The position numbers and the translations under genes are program-made. DNA of 43,256 bases, taken from assembly GCA_048615375.1 (NCBI GenBank), contig JBMCLJ010000002.1, positions 1-43,256 of the forward strand. Reading direction: 5' to 3'. Position 1 is the first letter of the stretch; each line of letters begins with the position of its first letter. This document shows, piece after piece, positions 16,096-24,823 of the stretch. The notes beneath the pieces are model-generated. The model saw only the letters and a program-made list of their open reading frames with translations, was not told the DNA's origin and did no database searches. This DNA comes from JBMCLJ01 sp048615375. Its GTDB lineage: Bacteria; Patescibacteriota; Dojkabacteria; JAOAGR01.

Positions 16096-17901
16096 GTGAA
16101 AGTTTTGCGGGAGTCAAAAACAAAAAAACAACCTGGTATACCATCATTAAAACCTGGGAAGATTATCTTCTTTGTACTTCCAGTATTGTATGTAGCACTG
16201 ACGCTTCTCACGATATCAAATTTTGATGTTGTTACTGCTATACAGGAAGAAAAAAAGGGAAATAACACAATTGTTGAGGGATTACTCTTTCCATCAACCT
16301 CAGCTTCGCCTGAGGAATTGTTTTACGTGGATCCCTTACTGTCTGATACTAATGACGAATATACACGTGAACTTCGGACGAATCTTTCCTTTTTATTGTT
16401 TTCGAGTCTGTTCAAAGAAAATACTGGCAATTCTCTTGATAACGACTTAGTGAAAGAATACTCATTTGAAGATGCAACAACGTTCAAGGCAACCTTGCGT
16501 GACGACGTAGTGTGGCATGATGGATCCAGATTAACGGCAGATGATGTAATTTTTACTTTGAATGTAATTAATGCAATTGGCCAGGACGGTTTTTACTTTG
16601 GAGCAGTTAATGGTTCAGAAATCGAATACAATGCGCCGAGTGATTATGAGGTGTACATCAAGCTTAAGACAGCGGATGATAAAGGTGAGCCAAAGCCAAA
16701 TGCTGCATATTTATATGAGTTGACCTTTCCTGTTTTACCTAAACATGTTTTAGAGCGGTATCGTCCAGCGTCACTCAAGAAGCTGCCATTTACTGAATTC
16801 GGAAAGAACCCGCTGGGCTCAGGGATATTGAAGTTTTCGACTAACAGAAGGATCGAGATGGTGTTTGAAAGAAATCAGGACTATTATAAAGACCAGGTAC
16901 ATTTTGATGAATATATTTTTCGATTTTATAAAGACTATGATGCTTTGATTAAAGATGCACAGCTGAAAAATGTTCACATAATTACACGAAAAGACGTTGT
17001 CGGGAGTGATGATCTGCATGAGAACCTCAATACGATTGGAATGAACAACTATAAAATGACGATTAAGAATAAAAGACTCGTACTGTACTTTAATCTTGAC
17101 TACAAGGGTGAAGAAAACAGTCCTTTTTCTCAATTCCCTTACCTGAGAAGCAGTCTGCAAAAAGTTATTAATCGGGAAAATATTACCCAAAACCTGGGAG
17201 GGAATTGCCGGGAAATCTATGGTCCAATTGACCATACCTCCTGGGCTTTTTCAAATGACTTTTTACAAAGCCAGCAGTATAACGAAGAAGAGTTTAAAAA
17301 AAATCTCAAGGAACTTTCCTATGAGATGAAGGACGGATACTACCAGAATCAACAAGGTAGACTCTCTTTTACTTTGACCTACCTATCCGGTGATGTCAGG
17401 GATGTTGTAGCACGAACATTGCAGCAGGATTTAAAGACTGTTGGTGTTGAGGTTAAGCTTCAAGAAGTGTCATCAAGTGCACCAAAACCAACAGCCAAAA
17501 ACGCACAGCAGGTTGAAGAATACGAAGATTATACTTCCATCATCAGCAATAGAAACTTCGAAGCATTGCTATCAACTTCAACACAATACCAGGAACCAGA
17601 TCGTTTCTCAGAATGGCACTCATCGAGAATAGAACCACCTGGACTTAATATCTCAGGGTTTGATAATAAAATCATTGACTTAACACTTGTTGAAGGACGT
17701 GTTAGTACTTCGGTTAAGGAAAGGAAAGCTAAATACGAGCGTTTTCAAAAGACATTTGCTGAATATGCTCCGGCAATTTATTTGTTGAACCCTGGTATGA
17801 CGGTATATTATTCAGACCAACTCGAAGATATTGAGCAGATTCAGATTATTGATACACATTATCGTTATGAAGATATTGCTAATTGGAAATTTAAAACCTA
17901 A
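16096..17901 (+). CDS. Peptide/oligopeptide ABC transporter substrate-binding protein
   Basis: A 601-residue member of the SBP_bac_5 (OppA/DppA) family. Typical segments include ATLRDDVVWHDGSRLTADDV, LTFPVLPKHVL, a hinge RSSLQKVINREN, and a late ERFQKTFAEYAPAIYLL. It has no lipobox; a single N-terminal membrane helix (about 25-43) replaces the usual lipid anchor. No permease or ATPase genes are in the window. The start is a GTG at 16096, 5 bases after a TATAAT that contains the secG stop. The 3' end overlaps the convergent DUF4214 gene by 11 bases. Peptide uptake is likely, but substrate specificity is unknown. Confidence 0.85.
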   Translation: MKVLRESKTKKQPGIPSLKPGKIIFFVLPVLYVALTLLTISNFDVVTAIQEEKKGNNTIVEGLLFPSTSASPEELFYVDPLLSDTNDEYTRELRTNLSFLLFSSLFKENTGNSLDNDLVKEYSFEDATTFKATLRDDVVWHDGSRLTADDVIFTLNVINAIGQDGFYFGAVNGSEIEYNAPSDYEVYIKLKTADDKGEPKPNAAYLYELTFPVLPKHVLERYRPASLKKLPFTEFGKNPLGSGILKFSTNRRIEMVFERNQDYYKDQVHFDEYIFRFYKDYDALIKDAQLKNVHIITRKDVVGSDDLHENLNTIGMNNYKMTIKNKRLVLYFNLDYKGEENSPFSQFPYLRSSLQKVINRENITQNLGGNCREIYGPIDHTSWAFSNDFLQSQQYNEEEFKKNLKELSYEMKDGYYQNQQGRLSFTLTYLSGDVRDVVARTLQQDLKTVGVEVKLQEVSSSAPKPTAKNAQQVEEYEDYTSIISNRNFEALLSTSTQYQEPDRFSEWHSSRIEPPGLNISGFDNKIIDLTLVEGRVSTSVKERKAKYERFQKTFAEYAPAIYLLNPGMTVYYSDQLEDIEQIQIIDTHYRYEDIANWKFKT

Positions 17902-18568
17902 ACCACTTTGCAATACTTCCAAGGCAGCCTTTGAGTCTGCTGTTCTCGTCCTCCGCGAAGGGATCAAGTATAAAAGTTCCTTCACTGGTCTGCGCAGATG
18001 GTTTTTTGTCTTGTTGGTCGTGAACTGTTTGTTGGGTTAGATTTTCTTCTTTCTGAGTACCTTGTGTACTTCCTTGTTGAAGAGCGTTTATTGTATTGGT
18101 TTTTTGATCGAGAAGCTTTTTATAGTTCACTACCAGTTCTTCCGCATTCCTCAATCTTAGTTCTATATCCTTGTTTTTCTTGCCTTCATTTTCCAGCTTT
18201 TTAATCATTTCTCGAATATCCTTCGCTTTGTTCAGCATGTCAAGGTGTTCTGTTGATTCATACATATCCCTGGCAATCTGATGCTCTGGTATCGAGCTAT
18301 TGAAAAGATAGTAATTCAAGCCAGTATTGTCTGGTTCACGTCCAAGAATTTGCTTATAAAGTCTAGCGATCATGTCCCTTCTGGGTTCAGCCGGCATAGG
18401 ATTTGAGTAAGAGGTTTGTGAGGTTGGAGGAGGTGAAGATTGTGCAGGTCCGGCAGGTTGAGAAACGTGTGATTGCTGAGCGTTGCCTGGTTGTCCAGCA
18501 GGTATCTGGCTCCATTGTGATGTATTATTCCAGGTATACGAACTGTGGCTACCCGTGTTGTTGTTCAT
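17891..18568 (-). CDS. DUF4214-containing protein
   Basis: A 225-residue protein. The first 60 residues are rich in Ser, Gln, Pro and Asn and look disordered. Residues about 65-105 match the DUF4214 signature: MIARLYKQILGREPDNTGLN followed by YYLFNSSIPEHQIARDMYES. A coiled coil follows (about 110-160), then a Gln/Thr-rich linker and a C-terminal end GCLGSIAKWFRF that may form an amphipathic helix. DUF4214 occurs in surface-layer and polysaccharide-linked proteins; its role is unknown. No signal peptide is visible, so it seems cytoplasmic or membrane-associated. Its 3' end overlaps the peptide-binding protein gene by 11 bases. Confidence 0.7.
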   Translation of the reverse strand: MNNNTGSHSSYTWNNTSQWSQIPAGQPGNAQQSHVSQPAGPAQSSPPPTSQTSYSNPMPAEPRRDMIARLYKQILGREPDNTGLNYYLFNSSIPEHQIARDMYESTEHLDMLNKAKDIREMIKKLENEGKKNKDIELRLRNAEELVVNYKKLLDQKTNTINALQQGSTQGTQKEENLTQQTVHDQQDKKPSAQTSEGTFILDPFAEDENSRLKGCLGSIAKWFRF

Positions 18569-18574
18569 GAGGTG

Positions 18575-18580
18575 ATTATA
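18575..18580 (-). promoter_or_regulatory. -10 element of the DUF4214 gene, leaderless type
   Basis: On the minus strand a perfect TATAAT ends 6 bases before the ATG at 18568. No clear -35 is seen. Confidence 0.4.
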
Positions 18581-18663
18581 CTATAAGTGTGATGTTATAT
18601 CTATAGGATTAGACTCCCGTAGGATTTCTCAGGTATGCATAGGTAAGTGCTGTCGTAAGTCTA

Positions 18664-18692
18664 TTGTTAATTGTTATTGACTGTAATAGTAT
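18664..18692 (+). promoter_or_regulatory. Promoter of the SH3-domain protein gene, leaderless type
   Basis: TTGTTA (18664-18669), a 17-base spacer and TAGTAT (18687-18692). It ends 5 bases before the ATG at 18698. Confidence 0.4.
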
Positions 18693-18697
18693 ATACC

Positions 18698-19882
18698 ATG
18701 AAGTATTTTTTGGTAACACCGAACAATGCATTCAAGATGTGTTTAACAATCGGCATGTGCATACTGCTTACCTTGACCCTGGTGAGTACAACAAATGCAG
18801 AATTTGTGCCAATCACACCTAATTACTCTACTTCTATTCCAGAAAACCAAATAATTAAACCTATCAAGAAAATTGTTATCAGTCCTGTGAAAAGACGTTC
18901 TGTACTTTCGTTGACACATACGAAATTTGCCCGGGAGATACTCTATTTTATGCAGAAGAATGGGTTTATACGTTCACCAGTTGCCTATGTTTTATTTAGA
19001 GACAGTACAGTTGTGGAACTTGAAAAAGACTGGGTCTTAAATGATTTCAGTAATAGTTACGATGAGGGCGTTCTATTTGTTCTGCTCGTATATGAACAAC
19101 AATTTGACATGGAGGATTATAGAGCAGGTTTTCGGACGCTTATTCCCCGTATTGAGAATGCCCTGGGTTCTACTAATCTTACAAGCGTAGAGGACGTAGA
19201 GCTAAAGGACTTTGTGATTGAAAAAGGTGATGAGATTGCGCACCTGGAATTCACCGAACCGGAGGAAAAAAGTGATATTCGAAGCATGTTTGCAGCTGTT
19301 GACTTTACGAAAAAGGAGAAGCCTGACCTGCGTGTTACACAGGTAGATTTGCCGAAACGTGTTGAACCGCAGAAAACAATACAGGGGAAAGTTACTATCG
19401 AAAATAAATCTGACTTTTCCTTTGTGTTTAACGAAAGCGCTGTACTCGAATTTAAATTTAATGATAATTCAGTATTTCATGTTAACGAGTCCTGGTTAAA
19501 TCTACGTACCGCAGTCAGTTTGGATGAGGGATATATACTTGCACGAGGAAAAAAGACATTTGAAGTTGACTTGCGAGCTCCTCTATTACCCGGTTCTGTT
19601 CGCGATACTATGAGAATAACATTCGCGGACACCGAACTAAGTAATCAGGAGATTGAACTGGAAGTTGCTGATATTGGCCAAAAAATTTTACGTATTGAGC
19701 CAACAAGTTTGGGCTATTTGTATATTCGAAGGGAGCCGGACAGGAATAGCCCTGAAGTCGGCAGAGCACCAGCTGGCTTGGAGTTTGAGTATGTCGAGGA
19801 ACAGAACGGGTACTATAAAATCAAGTACAACAACGGCTTCGCGTGGGTCTACAAAACTTATGTAACGATACTTTCACGATGA
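18698..19882 (+). CDS. Secreted protein with Ig-like and C-terminal SH3 domains
   Basis: A 394-residue protein. The ATG at 18698 gives a normal signal peptide (MKYFLV..., hydrophobic core, possible cleavage at TNA-EF near residue 34); a TTG at 18671 would add nine residues over the promoter. The N-terminal domain (about 45-190) is unrecognised. A CARDB/Ig-like beta domain follows (about 210-330, starting DLRVTQVDLPKRV). The end (about 335-394; YLYIRREPDRNSPEVGRAPAG and YYKIKYNNGFAWVYKTYV) is a bacterial SH3 domain, a common cell-wall-binding module. It probably sits in the cell wall. The next gene starts inside its stop codon (ATGA). Confidence 0.7.
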   Translation: MKYFLVTPNNAFKMCLTIGMCILLTLTLVSTTNAEFVPITPNYSTSIPENQIIKPIKKIVISPVKRRSVLSLTHTKFAREILYFMQKNGFIRSPVAYVLFRDSTVVELEKDWVLNDFSNSYDEGVLFVLLVYEQQFDMEDYRAGFRTLIPRIENALGSTNLTSVEDVELKDFVIEKGDEIAHLEFTEPEEKSDIRSMFAAVDFTKKEKPDLRVTQVDLPKRVEPQKTIQGKVTIENKSDFSFVFNESAVLEFKFNDNSVFHVNESWLNLRTAVSLDEGYILARGKKTFEVDLRAPLLPGSVRDTMRITFADTELSNQEIELEVADIGQKILRIEPTSLGYLYIRREPDRNSPEVGRAPAGLEFEYVEEQNGYYKIKYNNGFAWVYKTYVTILSR

Positions 19883-20205
19883 ACAGGTTACTGCGCCATA
19901 GTGCACTACAGCTGAAACATATTGGGATTAATATTCTACTGTTACTTGGACTGCTGAGTATTCCTTTTGTTGTACATTCCTTGCATGGTAAGAATCAAAA
20001 TCAACCTGAGATAACAGCAGAGGCTGCAGCTCAAGCAGATGTCCTGGGAGAGAGTACAAGTGTGTACACTCAAACCACAGTGCAGGAAAACGGGGCTGGG
20101 TCCATGAAAAAGATCATGTTTTACACGCTCGTGACTTTGTTTTCAATTAGTGTTATATCATTTATAAGGTATAAATTGATTGCCGCGAGACATGACAAAC
20201 AGTAA
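19879..20205 (+). CDS. Small membrane protein of unknown function
   Basis: A 108-residue protein starting at the ATG in ATGA, overlapping the SH3 protein gene by 4 bases. It has a hydrophobic segment near residues 17-36, an external Ala/Thr/Gln-rich stretch (QADVLGESTSVYTQTTVQEN), and a second membrane helix near 75-95 with a basic tail. No family is recognised. Tight coupling suggests it acts with the secreted SH3 protein. The following parB starts 14 bases before its end. Confidence 0.55.
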   Translation: MNRLLRHSALQLKHIGINILLLLGLLSIPFVVHSLHGKNQNQPEITAEAAAQADVLGESTSVYTQTTVQENGAGSMKKIMFYTLVTLFSISVISFIRYKLIAARHDKQ

Positions 20206-21100
20206 AGATACAAAGAAAACCCTTGGAAGAGGATTATCCTCTTTGCTTCCTGAAGTGAGTGTTGGAAATGATGAACAGAAAGAAGATGGATTCGCATACA
20301 TTGCTATTGAAGATATCTCACCTAATCCGTACCAGCCACGACAAAACATTCCGTTAGCATCGATTATGGAACTTTCGGAATCAGTAAAGGAGAAAGGGGT
20401 CATCCAGCCTCTTATTATTTCCCGCATGAAAGATAATAAGAGCAAATATTTTGTGATTGCTGGAGAACGCAGGCTGCATGCCGCAAAGCTTGCAGGGCTG
20501 GAAGAAATTCCAGCGCTTATTAAGGAATTTTCCGATGCCGACATGGCAGAGATAGCAATTATCGAGAATATTCATAGAAAAAATTTAAATCCGATTGAAG
20601 AAGGATATGCCTTCATGAGATTGAATAAAGAGTTCAATCAAACCCTTGAAACTATTGCAGCGAAAATAAGTAAATCGGTTACCTATGTAGAACATAAAAT
20701 TCGGTTAACATCACTTCCACGTCTTATCCAGAGTTCCATAGCAGTTGGTGAAATATCAGAACGACATGGTACAGCACTTATTGGACTTAAGGATGAAGAA
20801 GCAATGGTTGCAGCACTCAAGATAATTATTCGAAATAATCTGAATGTAGAAAAAACCAATGAGCTGGTGCGTCAAATTAAAGCCGAGTCCAGCGAGGGGG
20901 GGAAACTTCTTGGGAGGCATCCCCGTATGGAATGGGATCGAAAATACGAGTACATTAAAGAAGATTTAACCAAGGTATTCGGGCAGGAAGTGAAACTCCG
21001 AAAGAACAACAAAGATGGAGGATCACTGATAATTACATTTGCAAACGAAAACGAGCTTGTATCTCTTTACGAACAACTCAATAAAAAAAAGCAGAGTTAA
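20192..21100 (+). CDS. parB: ParB/Spo0J chromosome partition protein
   Basis: ParB is a CTPase that binds parS and spreads to organise the origin region. The 302-residue protein starts at the ATG at 20192 (MTNSKDTKKTLGRGLSSLLP, the typical ParB opening). It has the ParB/Srx domain with NPYQPR (about 44-49), the CTP-binding segment GERRLHAAKLAGL (about 92-104), and ENIHRKNLNPIEEGYAF (about 126-142), then the helix-turn-helix region (ETIAAKISKSVTYVEHKIRL). The C-terminal dimerisation part is present. No parA and no parS-like palindrome was found nearby. Confidence 0.92.
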   Translation: MTNSKDTKKTLGRGLSSLLPEVSVGNDEQKEDGFAYIAIEDISPNPYQPRQNIPLASIMELSESVKEKGVIQPLIISRMKDNKSKYFVIAGERRLHAAKLAGLEEIPALIKEFSDADMAEIAIIENIHRKNLNPIEEGYAFMRLNKEFNQTLETIAAKISKSVTYVEHKIRLTSLPRLIQSSIAVGEISERHGTALIGLKDEEAMVAALKIIIRNNLNVEKTNELVRQIKAESSEGGKLLGRHPRMEWDRKYEYIKEDLTKVFGQEVKLRKNNKDGGSLIITFANENELVSLYEQLNKKKQS

Positions 21101-21422
21101 AGGATTTGAGACATTTGCCTCAATCTACGAAAACAAACAGGCGGTAGAAATTATCAGGAAAAAACGTATTTCAAAACCCTATCAATTCCTTGGCGTCTGG
21201 ATTGCCCAGAATCTTGATGATTTTGAAAATGTCTCAATGTACATTCGGCTTGCGAAATATCAGGACAGGTCTCTGCTTGAAAATGCAGTTTCCTATGTAG
21301 CTGATTACCCTAATCCTGGTTCGAAACGAAAGCTGTTTATGTGGTATTTAAAAGGTAAATTGAGAAAAATACCAAAGCCTCCAAAGAAAAAGATTCAGTC
21401 AAGTCAAGATTCCTTATTTTAA
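21039..21422 (+). CDS. Conserved-looking unknown protein
   Basis: A protein of up to 127 residues whose longest frame starts at a TTG (21039) and overlaps parB by 62 bases. A second TTG at 21057 is another option, so the true start is uncertain. The core (YQFLGVWIAQNLDDFENVSM, then a cluster of Leu, Tyr and Asp up to FMWYLKGKLRK) looks like a compact helical domain, ending in a Lys/Pro-rich tail. No membrane segment or catalytic motif is visible. Function unknown; co-transcription with parB is likely. Confidence 0.55.
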   Translation: MQTKTSLYLFTNNSIKKSRVKGFETFASIYENKQAVEIIRKKRISKPYQFLGVWIAQNLDDFENVSMYIRLAKYQDRSLLENAVSYVADYPNPGSKRKLFMWYLKGKLRKIPKPPKKKIQSSQDSLF

Positions 21423-21453
21423 TAATCCTATTTAATTTTTTTAATGAGGTGCG

Positions 21454-21459
21454 TATAAT
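21454..21459 (+). promoter_or_regulatory. -10 element of tsaD, leaderless type
   Basis: A perfect TATAAT ends 7 bases before the ATG at 21467, with a weak TTTAAT at 21431-21436 (17-base spacer) as possible -35. Confidence 0.45.
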
Positions 21460-21466
21460 CGACTAT

Positions 21467-22621
21467 ATGCTATTACTTGCAATAGATACTTCATGTGATG
21501 AGACCTCAGTCGCGATTGTCGATAAAGATAGAGTTTTAGCTAATAAACTTTCCTCCCAAATCAAGTCGCATAAGGAGTGGGGAGGGGTGGTGCCTGGTCT
21601 CGCGAAAAGAAAACATGAAGAGCTTATTGATTTAGTAATTGAAAAAGCATTGCGTCAAGCATCAGTTACATTGGAAAAAATTGATGTATTTGCTGTGACT
21701 GTGGGGCCTGGGCTGGCGATCGCATTGGAAGTAGGTATACAAAAAGTGCAGGAACTGGCACACAGATACAAGAAACCTGTAGTAGCTGTAAACCATATGG
21801 AAGGTCATATTCACTCTGCTTTCGCAAAAAATTCACAGGGAAAGCCAGAGCTAACGTTTACATTCCCTGTGCTTTGCTTGTTAATATCAGGAGGACATAC
21901 TGAATTTGTACTTATGCAGGATCATGGGAAGTACCAAATCATCGGCGAAACCCTGGATGATTCAATCGGTGAGGCATATGATAAGGTTGGGCGTATGCTT
22001 GATATGGGTTATCCGGCTGGTCCTGTTCTTGAGGTAATCGCTCGAAATGGAAATGAACACGCTTATGATTTGCCTGTGCCGATGAAGTATTCAGGTAACG
22101 CTAATATGAGCTATTCAGGTCTTAAAACCGCGACTATGCAAGTAATACAGCATGAAATTTCAAGCTCAAGAAATATATACACTGAGAAGTTTAATAAACG
22201 GATCCAGGAATCATACAAAAAACGTTTTGGCAATACAAAAATACCGTCTGATTCATTACATGAAACACGTGATGAAGCTGGTATTGTCGCGGATATCGCG
22301 GCTTCATTCCAGCGAGCTGCAGTTGAACAGCTGCTGCTGAAAACGCGCTATATCATCCAAACAGTTTTCGGTGAGAAGCCTCCTTCACATATGATTATCG
22401 CTGGAGGTGTTGCGCAGAATATCTTTATCCGAAAGAAATTTCGTCGTGAGTTGAAGGATACAGTAACCATTCATTACCCGACAAGTCCAAAATTATACAC
22501 TGATAATGCGGGTATGATCGGTATTGCTGCTTACTACAATGCACTCCGGGGAAATTTTATTTCTGATATAAAAAGTCTTGATAGAATGCCGAACTGGAGA
22601 GTAGAAACTGTATCGTATTGA
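21467..22621 (+). CDS. tsaD: tRNA N6-threonylcarbamoyladenosine transferase
   Basis: TsaD (Kae1/YgjD) transfers the threonylcarbamoyl group to A37 of ANN-decoding tRNAs. The start is the ATG at 21467 (MLLLAIDTSCDETSVAIV), the family N-terminus; a GTG at 21449 is in the promoter. Metal-binding HMEGHIHSAF, nucleotide-binding CLLISGGHTEF, GETLDDSIGEAYDKVGRML, IAGGVAQN and YTDNAGMIG are all present. At 384 residues it exceeds the usual 330-345, mainly through an extra 30-40 residues near 226-265 before DEAGIVADIAASFQRAA. tsaB, tsaC and tsaE are not in the window. Confidence 0.95.
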   Translation: MLLLAIDTSCDETSVAIVDKDRVLANKLSSQIKSHKEWGGVVPGLAKRKHEELIDLVIEKALRQASVTLEKIDVFAVTVGPGLAIALEVGIQKVQELAHRYKKPVVAVNHMEGHIHSAFAKNSQGKPELTFTFPVLCLLISGGHTEFVLMQDHGKYQIIGETLDDSIGEAYDKVGRMLDMGYPAGPVLEVIARNGNEHAYDLPVPMKYSGNANMSYSGLKTATMQVIQHEISSSRNIYTEKFNKRIQESYKKRFGNTKIPSDSLHETRDEAGIVADIAASFQRAAVEQLLLKTRYIIQTVFGEKPPSHMIIAGGVAQNIFIRKKFRRELKDTVTIHYPTSPKLYTDNAGMIGIAAYYNALRGNFISDIKSLDRMPNWRVETVSY

Positions 22622-22635
22622 GGTCCTTGTGAGAA

Positions 22636-22679
22636 AAATCCCTTATACTCGGGGTGTTAAAATCTATGTGAGGGGATTT
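22636..22679. repeat. Inverted repeat upstream of groES
   Basis: AAATCCC (22636-22642) and GGGATTT (22673-22679) flank 30 bases that contain TTATACT and GTTAAAAT promoter-like elements. It could be an operator or an RNA hairpin after tsaD. It does not match the CIRCE consensus. Confidence 0.25.
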
Positions 22680-22705
22680 GTTTAGTAAAAGTATTTTATA
22701 GGTTC

Positions 22706-22734
22706 TTGACTGAACAGCTACTTTCGCTTACTAT
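22706..22734 (+). promoter_or_regulatory. groES-groEL promoter
   Basis: TTGACT (22706-22711), a 17-base spacer and TACTAT (22729-22734). It predicts a leader of about 50 bases, unlike most genes here. Confidence 0.55.
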
Positions 22735-22792
22735 CCTAATTGGCAGACGTACAAGTCATCTGCTAAATAAATCAAAATACTACATAAGCAGT

Positions 22793-23092
22793 ATGGCAGA
22801 ACAAAAAATAAGGTTCAAACCATTAGGCGTGAACGTTCTGGTAAAACCAGACGAAGCCGAGACAAAAACAAAAAGCGGTATAGTGCTTACCGAAGATACC
22901 TCAGAAAAACCACGTAGTGGAACTATTGCAGCACTGGGTACTGGTGGGTATACACCAACAGGTCAACAATTCGCGTTTACCGTTAAAGTCGGGGATAAGG
23001 TGTATTGGAGATATGGAGGTTCAGAACTTGAGCTGGATGGAGTAAAGTACCTGGTAATGGCTGAAACAGACCTGTTAGGTATAGAAGAATAA
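22793..23092 (+). CDS. groES: GroES co-chaperonin
   Basis: A 99-residue Cpn10. The start is the ATG at 22793 (MAEQKIRFKPLGVNVLVKP); a longer frame starting at 22706 would include the promoter. It has the mobile-loop region (ETKTKSGIVL), the beta-barrel core and KVGDKVYWRYGGSELELDGV near the end, with the family's terminal ETDLLGIEE. GroES caps GroEL during folding. groEL follows 58 bases later; the gap holds a small hairpin GTAAC/GTTAC (23102-23115) and no Shine-Dalgarno sequence. Confidence 0.95.
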   Translation: MAEQKIRFKPLGVNVLVKPDEAETKTKSGIVLTEDTSEKPRSGTIAALGTGGYTPTGQQFAFTVKVGDKVYWRYGGSELELDGVKYLVMAETDLLGIEE

Positions 23093-23150
23093 AGAGAAAA
23101 AGTAACGAATGTTACAACTTTCATAATTACGTAGAAAATTAAGACAAAAT

Positions 23151-24800
23151 ATGGCAAAACGAGTATATTTCGGAGATAAAGCAACAAAAAAAATTCGCAC
23201 AGGCGTTGACCTGATCGCAAACGCTGTTAAAGCGACACATGGTCCTAAAGGAAAACATGTTGGTATTCACAAAAAGTATGGTGCGCAGCATATGACCAAG
23301 GACGGTGTTACCGTCGCTAAAGAGATTGAATCGAGCGATGCGTTTATTGATTTCGCGGTAAAAACCATACGCGAAGCCGCGTCTCAGGCAGCAGATTATG
23401 CAGGAGATGGTACAACTACTGCAACTATTCTTGCGCAGGCAGTCTACAAATATGGTTTAAAGTATGTAGCGGCAGGCGCAAATGCAACTTCTATCCAGAG
23501 GGGGCTTCAAAAATCTGCAGATGCTGTTATTGAGCATGTGGAAAAAATTGCGAAGGAAATATCAGCTGATGATATCAGCCAACTTGAACGGGTAGCTACC
23601 ATTTCTGCAAATAACGATGAAGAAATGGGAAAGAAAATAGCTACTGTTATTAATAAAGTTGGAAAAGAAGGTGTGGTAACCGTTGAAGAGTACCAGGGGA
23701 CAGGAATATTGACAGAGTATGTTGAAGGACTGCAAGTCGACAGGGGGTATATTTCACCGTATTTCGTTACAGATTCCTCACGAATGGAAGCAGTGGTTGA
23801 GGATGGGTATGTGCTTGTTACAGACCAGAAGCTTACGTCAATCAAAACAATTCTTCCTGTCATTGAAAAAATGATGGAATCAGGAAGCAAGAATATGGTG
23901 ATAATTGCTGAAGATGTTGAAGGAGAGGCACTTACCAACCTTGTAGTTAATAAGCTGCGGGGTATATTTAATATCGTAGCTATTAAAGCTCCTGGATTTG
24001 GTGACAGGAAAAAAGAATTATTACAAGATATTGCGGTATTGACTGGTGCTACTGTAATTTCAGAAGAACTTGGTCGCAAGTTAGATGAAAATGTGGAATT
24101 AAACGATCTGGGTCGGGTACGAAGATTCGTAGCCGATAAGGACAATGCAACATTTATTGAAGGAAAAGGTGAGAAAAAGCAGATTGACGATAGAATCGCG
24201 CAGATTCAGAATGTTATGGCTAACACAACTTCTGAATATGACCGTGAGAAACTGCAGGAACGGCTTGCAAAGCTTACAGGTGGTGTTGCTGTTGTAAAAG
24301 TTGGAGCACCCACTGAGGTAGAGATGAAAGAGATAAAAGATCGTATAGATGACGCTATCCAGGCTACAAAAGCTGCTCTTGATGGGGGTATAGTCGCTGG
24401 AGGAGCCGTTGCTTATGTTAATGCATTGGCATCTCTTGATAAAGTAAAATATGATGGTGATGAATCATTTGCGAAAGAAATCATGAAGCGAGCTCTACGA
24501 GAACCAATGCGCCAGTTATTAATTAACGCTGGTGTTGATAGCCCTGATAAAATCATCGCTGAATGCGAAGAAGCAGGGGATGGGACGGGGTACGATGCGC
24601 TCCGTGGAATATCAAAGGTTGACATGATTACAGAAGGAATTATTGACCCAGCAAAAGTAGTAAAAAGTGCAGTTAAAACTTCTATCTCGGTAAGTGGTCA
24701 GTTACTTACCACTGATGTCATTATTGTCGAGGAAGAAGAGGAAAAAGAAAAGGCACCTGCAGGAGGCATGGGAGGAATGGATCCAGGTATGATGATGTAA
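23151..24800 (+). CDS. groEL: GroEL chaperonin
   Basis: A 549-residue Hsp60 chaperonin, full length. The equatorial ATPase motif GDGTTTATIL is near residue 85, with VGKEGVVTVEEY, the apical domain with DRGYISPYFVTD, and LDGGIVAGGAVAYV. The C-terminus ends GGMGGMDPGMMM, the usual flexible GGM tail. It forms the double ring that encloses unfolded proteins together with GroES. The start codon is preceded by AT-rich sequence without a Shine-Dalgarno motif. A hairpin without a T-run follows it at 24824-24848. Confidence 0.98.
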   Translation: MAKRVYFGDKATKKIRTGVDLIANAVKATHGPKGKHVGIHKKYGAQHMTKDGVTVAKEIESSDAFIDFAVKTIREAASQAADYAGDGTTTATILAQAVYKYGLKYVAAGANATSIQRGLQKSADAVIEHVEKIAKEISADDISQLERVATISANNDEEMGKKIATVINKVGKEGVVTVEEYQGTGILTEYVEGLQVDRGYISPYFVTDSSRMEAVVEDGYVLVTDQKLTSIKTILPVIEKMMESGSKNMVIIAEDVEGEALTNLVVNKLRGIFNIVAIKAPGFGDRKKELLQDIAVLTGATVISEELGRKLDENVELNDLGRVRRFVADKDNATFIEGKGEKKQIDDRIAQIQNVMANTTSEYDREKLQERLAKLTGGVAVVKVGAPTEVEMKEIKDRIDDAIQATKAALDGGIVAGGAVAYVNALASLDKVKYDGDESFAKEIMKRALREPMRQLLINAGVDSPDKIIAECEEAGDGTGYDALRGISKVDMITEGIIDPAKVVKSAVKTSISVSGQLLTTDVIIVEEEEEKEKAPAGGMGGMDPGMMM

Positions 24801-24823
24801 TGCTCCATCAATTTCATTGAACA

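Noticed and set aside
22706..22792. Longer groES reading frame starting at 22706
   Set aside because: That start is the TTG of the -35 box, and the extra residues have no GroES match; MAEQKIRFKPLG is the family start.
23507..24145. Long antisense open frame (212 codons) inside groEL
   Set aside because: It mirrors the groEL codons, its translation is Ser/Thr/Ile-rich low-complexity sequence with no motif, and groEL is complete on the other strand.
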